Below, one piece after another: positions 7,051 to 12,500 of a stretch of DNA of 12,500 nt. The first letter of the stretch is position 1; the number at the start of each line of letters is the position of its first letter. The stretch lies in assembly GCA_030674155.1 (NCBI GenBank), contig CM060318.1, positions 82,031,198-82,043,697 of the forward strand, read 5' to 3'. The position numbers and the translations under genes are program-made. The stretch comes from Stramonita haemastoma. Its lineage: Eukaryota > Mollusca > Gastropoda > Neogastropoda > Muricidae. The notes below the pieces were generated by a model, which searched no databases, had not been told where the DNA came from, and saw only the letters and a program-made list of their open reading frames with translations.

Positions 7051-10000
7051 ATTTCTCGCACAGAATTTCCAGACAGTGGGGATGTGTTTTATACTGACAG
7101 ATCCCCGGTATCCCCACGGGGAATACTATTTAAAGCATAACAGTATTCTAATATCGGGCTTTGGTTACACAAATAACTGACTGTGTTTTATGCATGCACC
7201 ACACAAAGCAGTTTTTATTATCCGGATTTTAGACTATTTTTGTTAATTCTTGCTTCTATCTCAAGGGTTGATTTTAGCAAAGCGACCAGACAGCATCCTG
7301 TTTCCGTTTCTTTCCTTTAGTTTGGTTATGGTCGTTTTGATTCGACACAATAACCATGCTTTGAGTATTTCAATACGTAAAACAACAACACTTTTAATCT
7401 ACAGAGAACAACAGAATCCTCCAGGTGAAATAAATCACACGAAAAGGCATGATAGCAAGGACTCGTTTTTATGTTTGGCTTGTAACCTGCGTAAGTTTCT
7501 CTGTCTGTAAGATAGAAAAAAAGTCTTTGAATTGAAGTGTACTGAATCAGATATAGAAAAAAAACTTAACAGTGAACAACAACAAAATATTGTTTCAGTG
7601 AATAGCGTAGCAAAGTTCATACATGCTTGAAAATGGGTGCTCTGGACTATAAGCTTGTATTTTAATTTTCTAACAATGTACTGTTGTTTTTCTTAAATAA
7701 AAAATGTGAAGAAAAACAAACCCAAACCAAAAAAAAACCGAAACATTCAGACTCTGGCCGAACACAAATGACAACACTCGGCAGATTGACTGTGCTATTG
7801 TCCTTTATTTCCTCAGATGTATTACATTCATTAACCTTTCCGCCAAAGCCTTTCCACCCCCTACCCCATGAATGCGACTACTTCCATTTCAAAACCATAG
7901 TGTCAAATAAGCTGGAATAGAAACAAAGGCAGATTAGGCATAACAATGATAGCAAACTCATTAGAACAGGTCTTTGGAGTCCGAAAAAAATGCAAAAAAA
8001 CCCATTGAAATCATAAAACTTGGAAAGAAATTATCCTGACAAAATATACGGGCCCAACTGTCTGAAACTCATACATGAAAATAATTTCAATGACACAAGG
8101 AAGTAATAGGAATGTGAATTTTGTTTTCTCTAAAAAAGCCTTTTTTTGTTTTACAACTGCAAATATCATCATTATAAACTATGAAAAGAGACGTTCTTTT
8201 TCCTGAGCCTTTCACCATAATTCGTTAAAACCTACTTTGATAATTACAAATTTTTAAATGGTATTGATTACACTTAGTTTTCTTCTACTCACCAAAAGAT
8301 TGAAAATTAAAGATTTGCAGATAGTGACAGATAAATGCTTGCACAATGAACCATTTAGAAATAAAACCTTCGCATAATATTGCATTAGGTAACAACTTTG
8401 TTTCAAAGTTTTGAAATATAAAAATAGGAAAAATACCGATCTCATAAAACGAGGCCAGAAGAATGTTCCTATTTAAGTGAGTTATAAACAAGAAACAACT
8501 GAAAAAGTATTTGATAGTGTACCCATTGTTCTTAAAATATACCCGTACCAAGTAGTTATTATATGATTGTCATAACCTAAACACAAGAAAGAGACAGAAT
8601 AGAGCAAAACTGCCAACAAACGTTCAAAACCTAACCCACTGGATTTAGAAAAATCAAAAACTAGAAAATGAAAATACTGTTAGAATTTTTAAATGACTTG
8701 ATCTACAAGGTTGCTAAAATCTATGAGAAAAATGTCTTAACTGATGATAATAGTGAATGTCCTTGTCTATGCCATGCAAAGGTAAAGTCAATTTATAGAA
8801 TACTACAGGTTGTAGATAATTATTAGGGACCAGTAAAACTGGCAGAACTAGTCTAAAACAAACATGTTATCCAATAAGTAAGTGACGGGAGCTTACAATA
8901 TGTTCAGAGTTTGACTAAAATATTCAAATAAAAATCATGCAGCTGATAACGACACTGTAGGTGATTTATTTAGAAGACAGAAATCGACTGCAAAAACACC
9001 TGTTGCTTTTCCCTTCCATCACATTCTCTCTTCCTCTGAGCTTTAGGGATACTACCAGACATTCCACTTTCAAAATGTGAAATCTGAAAAAAAGTTTGAG
9101 TATTCGTATATTTCTAGCGATAACCAGGCACCCATGATAGATCCCATTAAAATGTGCATCTATAAAGCACAGTGCATATTTAATAGGCCAGTGTATTCAG
9201 CGAAAAAAAAATGTTTGAAAATAGCGTACTATCTACGAAAAACAACAACTGCATTCTAAAACCAAGGGAAAGAACTAGCAAGAGCTGACCAAACCAGGCA
9301 GACAGAAACCACCCTTTGGCTTCAGTAACAAGAGCACAAATTGGAATGCTTATATATACAACACCAAAGACTTTACTATTTCCCTTTAAAAAAAAAGTAA
9401 AGAGTGTTTTTGGTCACATCGTCTTACTTTTAACGGCATCAACTAGTTTCATCCTAATGAATAGCCTAAAAAGCACAAAATAATTACAGGATAACTAACC
9501 AATCATCAACTGACTCAGATTTTCTCTGTTGCCATAGATTTAGCCGTTCTGTCAACTAGAAAAATGTCAGGCGAGTTACCTGAAAAAGTGTATTTGATCG
9601 ACTGCTGTCCAACTGTAAAGGGTCATGGGATACTCCAAGATTCGGAGCAAAACCTACAACTTTTTCTTGTCAAGTTTTGCCTTGAGTGATACTCCGTCTT
9701 AGATCACAACACAGTAGCTCGGTACACTACAAACCAATGTCAGTGTGGAATACCCTCAAAGTTCCTAGATAGCATAATAACGGATGAAAACACCATGTGC
9801 GGTGTTAGATTCACAGAGCAAAGACTTGAGATTCTTTTAAAAAAAACAAAAAAAAACCCAAGGATAGCCTGCTATCATTTTGCAAAAGACTTCCAAATAC
9901 ATTATAAAAAAAAAAAAGAATACATAAGGTAAAATGCAGAGCTGACATCGAACTTGTTCAAACCTGGTGGTGAGATAGTTCTGAGTTATAGTATTAACAA

Positions 10001-10373
10001 TGACATTTTTAAGTCACGAAAGTATATTGTATTTCATCCACAGTTTAAGCTAAAGCTTTGCCGTATCCTAACAATAATACTGGAATGGCTTCACGAGATT
10101 CAAACATGCACTGTTTAACTTCACTATAACACTCAAAATACTATGATGGGCCATTTTGATGCTAAGGTCTGTTTGATGAACAACAATGGAGAAAAACATA
10201 ACCTTAATGAAGAAAAAAAAGGAGAGCGCCTTTATATTGAATTAGAAGCTTTAAGGCGTTATGTTTTATTACCAAAAATGTCAGTTCTAACTTTCTATGG
10301 TATGTACACATCTTTTATTTTTGATCAACCTAAAAGTATTTGGTTTTTCATCATACTTCACTCAAGTAAGCAG
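7051..10373. other. Long AT-rich stretch without supported genes
   Basis: About 3.3 kb with many poly-A runs on the plus strand (for example near 7730, 9384, 9840-9855, 9905-9917) and short open frames of 60-119 codons whose composition (Lys, Asn, Ile, Phe) follows base content. I see no splice-bounded exon with a domain motif, no RNA gene and no complete mobile element. It could be intron, intergenic DNA or long 3' UTR on the minus strand; the sequence alone does not decide. Confidence 0.5.
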
Positions 10374-10493
<120 letters not shown>

Positions 10494-11317
10494 AGATACT
10501 AATTCTAGATAGGCTACATTGTATTATTGTGACTAAAAACGTAAAATACAGCAGCATACCATAACACTACTACAGATTTTACCGTCAATCTAAACGCCTG
10601 TTGTTTCTGTGTAAATACGTACACTTTTTGTGCTTCGATGCTCATCTAGCAAAAGATTGATTCAAAAATAATGTTATTGTAATTTTCAACGACCGTTTTT
10701 GAACAAAAATTCATACACCTAAGTCAATAAGACTGTACTGTTGGGTTTTTTTTGTAGTTTAACAAAATGGCAATTTAGAAACCATGGCTCTTTTCTGTTG
10801 CCATAAAATCTACAGTGCTTCTCTCTTCTTCTGTTCTTCACAGTTCTGAAGACTATAAATTTTCTGCCTCATGTGAATAACAGACCAAAGCAAAAACAAA
10901 AAGAAACAAACCCAAAATTGTTCCTATGTGCCACCTTATACCAGAAAGACTACAGTGCGTGACTGCTCTTTTGCAAAGTAGATCTAGATCTATGCAGTTC
11001 TAGCAATAATGTTTTACCAGAATTTTAGCAAAGGGCTTGCTGTGTATCAAGTCAAAATAATACAAAAACAAAATTTTGAACTTGTTACGCAATATAACCT
11101 CCTGCGTGTGAAAGTCCCTAGTATAAAAGTATTAACTAGAAGATATTTTTGTGTCATGCATATTTACAGAACTTTAAAAATTCAGGAGTAGATCTATATA
11201 AACTATATCAAAATCACCCATGTCTATGCTTTGTTTCCCTATTGATGTTTTCTGCTGACATCTATCCCACTGATAGAATTTATAGATTATTGATATTATC
11301 ATATCTGTTATTTATCA
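10494..11317. other. No gene seen
   Basis: AT-rich, stops in all frames, no recognisable domain. A 14-base perfect palindrome, TAGATCTAGATCTA, lies at 10979-10992. If the gene on the minus strand at 11704-11852 ends at the poly(A) signal near 11320, this stretch lies outside its transcript. Confidence 0.45.
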
Positions 11318-11331
11318 TTTATTCTTTTATT
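11318..11331 (-). terminator. Candidate poly(A) signals for the minus-strand gene
   Basis: Two AATAAA hexamers on the minus strand (11326-11331 and 11318-11323) are the first canonical signals met after the stop codon at 11704; none occurs between. This gives a 3' UTR of about 400 nt. I do not see a clear GU-rich downstream element, so the call is tentative. Confidence 0.35.
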
Positions 11332-11615
11332 TCGAGGACAACGAAATAAGCACCTGTGTGTTTTTTGTTGTGTGTGTTTTTGTTAACGTGTAATCACCGT
11401 GTGCATATATGCTAAGCAAAATTTATATATTATGAATGATAAGTTAGCCGTCATAACTAGAGATATAGAATTGAAGTAGCACGAAAATAACCTCCAGGAA
11501 ACTGTGGAGAGTTTGAAACTAGCATACTGAAATCGAAATTATTATATTAAAGAATAAATCCAGGAAGAAAAGAAAACACCCTGTTTTGTAGTGAATTTAG
11601 ATGTCTATTGCAACA

Positions 11616-11706
11616 CGTCACGATTAGTAAACGGCACTTTAGAGTTTATGGTGATGTCATCAGGAATCGTGACGCTTCCTGTGTGACGTCATGCTGGATG
11701 ACGTTA
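11616..11706. promoter_or_regulatory. Cluster of CRE-like TGACG sites
   Basis: Five matches to the CREB/ATF core lie within 91 bases: CGTCA at 11616-11620, TGATGTCA at 11652-11659, TGACG at 11670-11674, the full palindrome TGACGTCA at 11684-11691, and TGACGTTA at 11699-11706. The last overlaps the stop codon of the minus-strand exon. They therefore lie in the presumed 3' UTR, where they could act as a DNA-level enhancer, or be chance. No binding data are implied. Confidence 0.35.
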
Positions 11707-11852
11707 GAGGAGGTAAGCTTTGGAGCCGTAACCAGCGTTGCAGCCATCCCAGGAGCAGGTCTGGTAGCAGATGACCAGCTCTTGACCCTCGATCACTTTC
11801 TGAGTGCAGCGACGAAGTCTGCGCTGACTGCAGCCACGAAATATGCCTTGAG
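11704..11852 (-). CDS. Last coding exon of a Ly6/uPAR-like (three-finger) cysteine-rich protein
   Basis: The exon begins after a TTTGCAG acceptor (AG at 11853-11854 on minus), in phase 1 (two bases complete a split codon), encodes 48 full residues and ends at TAA (11704-11706). The residues include RGC near position 5-7, cysteines at 7, 15, 28, 32 and 37, and the block CYQTCSWDGCNAG at 28-40. An R-G-C, a C, and then a closely spaced C..C....CN ending is the C-terminal half of Ly6/uPAR-fold domains, including invertebrate quiver/sleepless-like proteins; the final C-N is the family hallmark. The tail after it is short (YGSKAYLL) and not hydrophobic enough for a GPI-anchor signal, so the product may be secreted. 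Earlier cysteines, the signal peptide and other exons must lie beyond 12500 or be unrecognised. Base composition here (higher GC, codon-like) stands out from its surroundings. The same frame continues upstream through the CA repeat, but that is intron. Other cysteine-rich secreted families remain possible. Confidence 0.6.
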
Positions 11853-11856
11853 CTGC

Positions 11857-11974
11857 AAACACACACGCACGCACGCAAGCACGCACGCACGAGCGCATAT
11901 GCAGGCACGCACGCACGCACACATATACACACATGCAAACACGCACGCATGCACACCACACGCACGCGACGCAC

Positions 11975-12006
<32 letters not shown>

Positions 12007-12079
12007 CGCACACACACACATGCACGTACACACGCACGCACGCACGCACACATACACACACACATACATACACACACAG
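11857..12079. repeat. CA/CGCA compound microsatellite in the intron, abutting the splice acceptor
   Basis: Runs of CACGCA and CACACA with ATAC and ATGC interruptions span about 220 bases. On the minus strand this is a TG/TGCG tract that reaches to the TTTGCAG acceptor of the Ly6-like exon with no other pyrimidine tract between. All five long open frames over it (both strands) are repeat artefacts. Confidence 0.95.
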
Positions 12080-12194
12080 AGCAAATTCAGATTACAGCAA
12101 AAAGAACCTTTTTATACCTTATATAGCTAATGGACACTATATTGTACTTTTGGGTACAGAGTATACTTAGGTTCAGTGTCTATGTTCTCAAGGG

Positions 12195-12369
12195 AATGTT
12201 TTCTATGATGAATGTTTAGTACTTGATACAGCACGTCTTGTGTTTTTTGTATAATGTCTTCTATGGTATATGTGAAGTACTCGATATAGCACGTCTTGTC
12301 TTTTTGTATAATGTCTCCTATGATGAATGTTAAGTACTTGATATAGCACATCTTGTACTTTTGTATACG
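12195..12369. repeat. 57-58 bp minisatellite, three copies
   Basis: Copies start at 12195, 12253 and 12310 with the pattern AATGT(T/C)T(T/C)CTATG, then GTACT(T/C)GATA(T/C)AGCAC, then TCTTGT and TTTTTGTATA. A fourth copy begins at about 12367 and fades. A weaker copy may precede the array at about 12140-12180 (ATTGTACTTTTGGGTACAGAG). A 57-base unit is 19 codons, so the minus strand stays open for 74 codons with a repeated peptide; the 58-base spacing of one copy breaks the phase, and no domain is seen. Confidence 0.85.
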
Positions 12370-12500
12370 ATATTTAAGTCCTGGTATATCTTTTTACGTG
12401 AAATGTGTTATGCTCTTCCTAGGGAGAGTGCGTCACCACATGTAAAGCAACACTCAATCGATTTTTTTCCCCTGTTTGCAAGTATTTGCTCCCTATCAGA
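12370..12500. other. No feature seen
   Basis: Ordinary sequence with a T-rich run at 12461-12469. If the Ly6-like gene continues, this is intron or upstream exon DNA, but no exon can be delimited. Confidence 0.4.

Noticed and set aside
10979..10992. TAGATCTAGATCTA perfect palindrome
   Set aside because: Built from a repeated GATCTA word in AT-rich DNA; no associated feature.
11853..12084. Extension of the minus-strand exon upstream through the CA repeat
   Set aside because: The frame stays open only because the repeat has no stops; a clear acceptor (TTTGCAG) precedes the cysteine-rich part.
11608..12126. 172-codon plus-strand frame with Thr-His-Ala-Arg repeats
   Set aside because: It is the opposite strand of the Ly6-like exon and then the CA/CGCA microsatellite; composition explains it.

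Overview
This window looks like nuclear DNA of a mollusc, most likely a gastropod. It is AT-rich and intron-like or intergenic, with no prokaryotic gene packing. It carries long GT/CA microsatellites, a tRNA/5S-headed SINE with an internal segment I associate with gastropod genomes, and other fragments that resemble dispersed molluscan repeats. The organism call is an inference from repeat content recalled from memory, not from a search.

Layout. Positions 1 to about 3410 hold a diverged tandem array of roughly 610-645 bp units: five units with a conserved core plus a partial one at the left edge. A SINE (252-550, with 8 bp target-site duplications) is inserted in the left unit. The units alternate in type (A-B-A-B-A), which suggests a dimeric higher-order repeat. 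From 3470 to 6180 the sequence is mostly simple repeats: a T/G-rich duplicated block with G-quadruplex runs, a GT microsatellite, a TTG/CTG repeat, a degenerate TATTG block, and a compound block of GT, G15, GT, TACGTG and a pyrimidine tract. Two decayed dispersed-repeat fragments lie between them. At 6513-6740 on the minus strand there is a remnant that looks like the C-terminal end of a non-LTR retrotransposon ORF, with three consecutive perfect or near-perfect hairpins just downstream of its stop. Positions 7050-10370 are AT-rich with no coding signal I can support. Another GT microsatellite lies at 10374-10493.

The only convincing host coding sequence is on the minus strand at 11704-11852: a probable last exon encoding the C-terminal part of a small cysteine-rich protein ending in a D-G-C-N signature, as in Ly6/uPAR (three-finger, quiver/sleepless-like) proteins. 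Its 3' splice acceptor sits directly against a CA/CGCA microsatellite of about 220 bp (a TG/CG tract in the transcript). A first canonical poly(A) signal lies 373-386 nt past the stop. Upstream in its intron is a 57-58 bp minisatellite (12195-12369). The rest of the gene would lie beyond position 12500.

The open reading frames inside microsatellites (poly Cys-Val, Thr-His, Leu-Phe) are composition artefacts. I do not see a new multi-gene system. The most interesting items are the chimeric SINE head, the alternating satellite with its invariant core, the hairpin trio behind the retroelement remnant, and the splice acceptor abutting a long TG tract.
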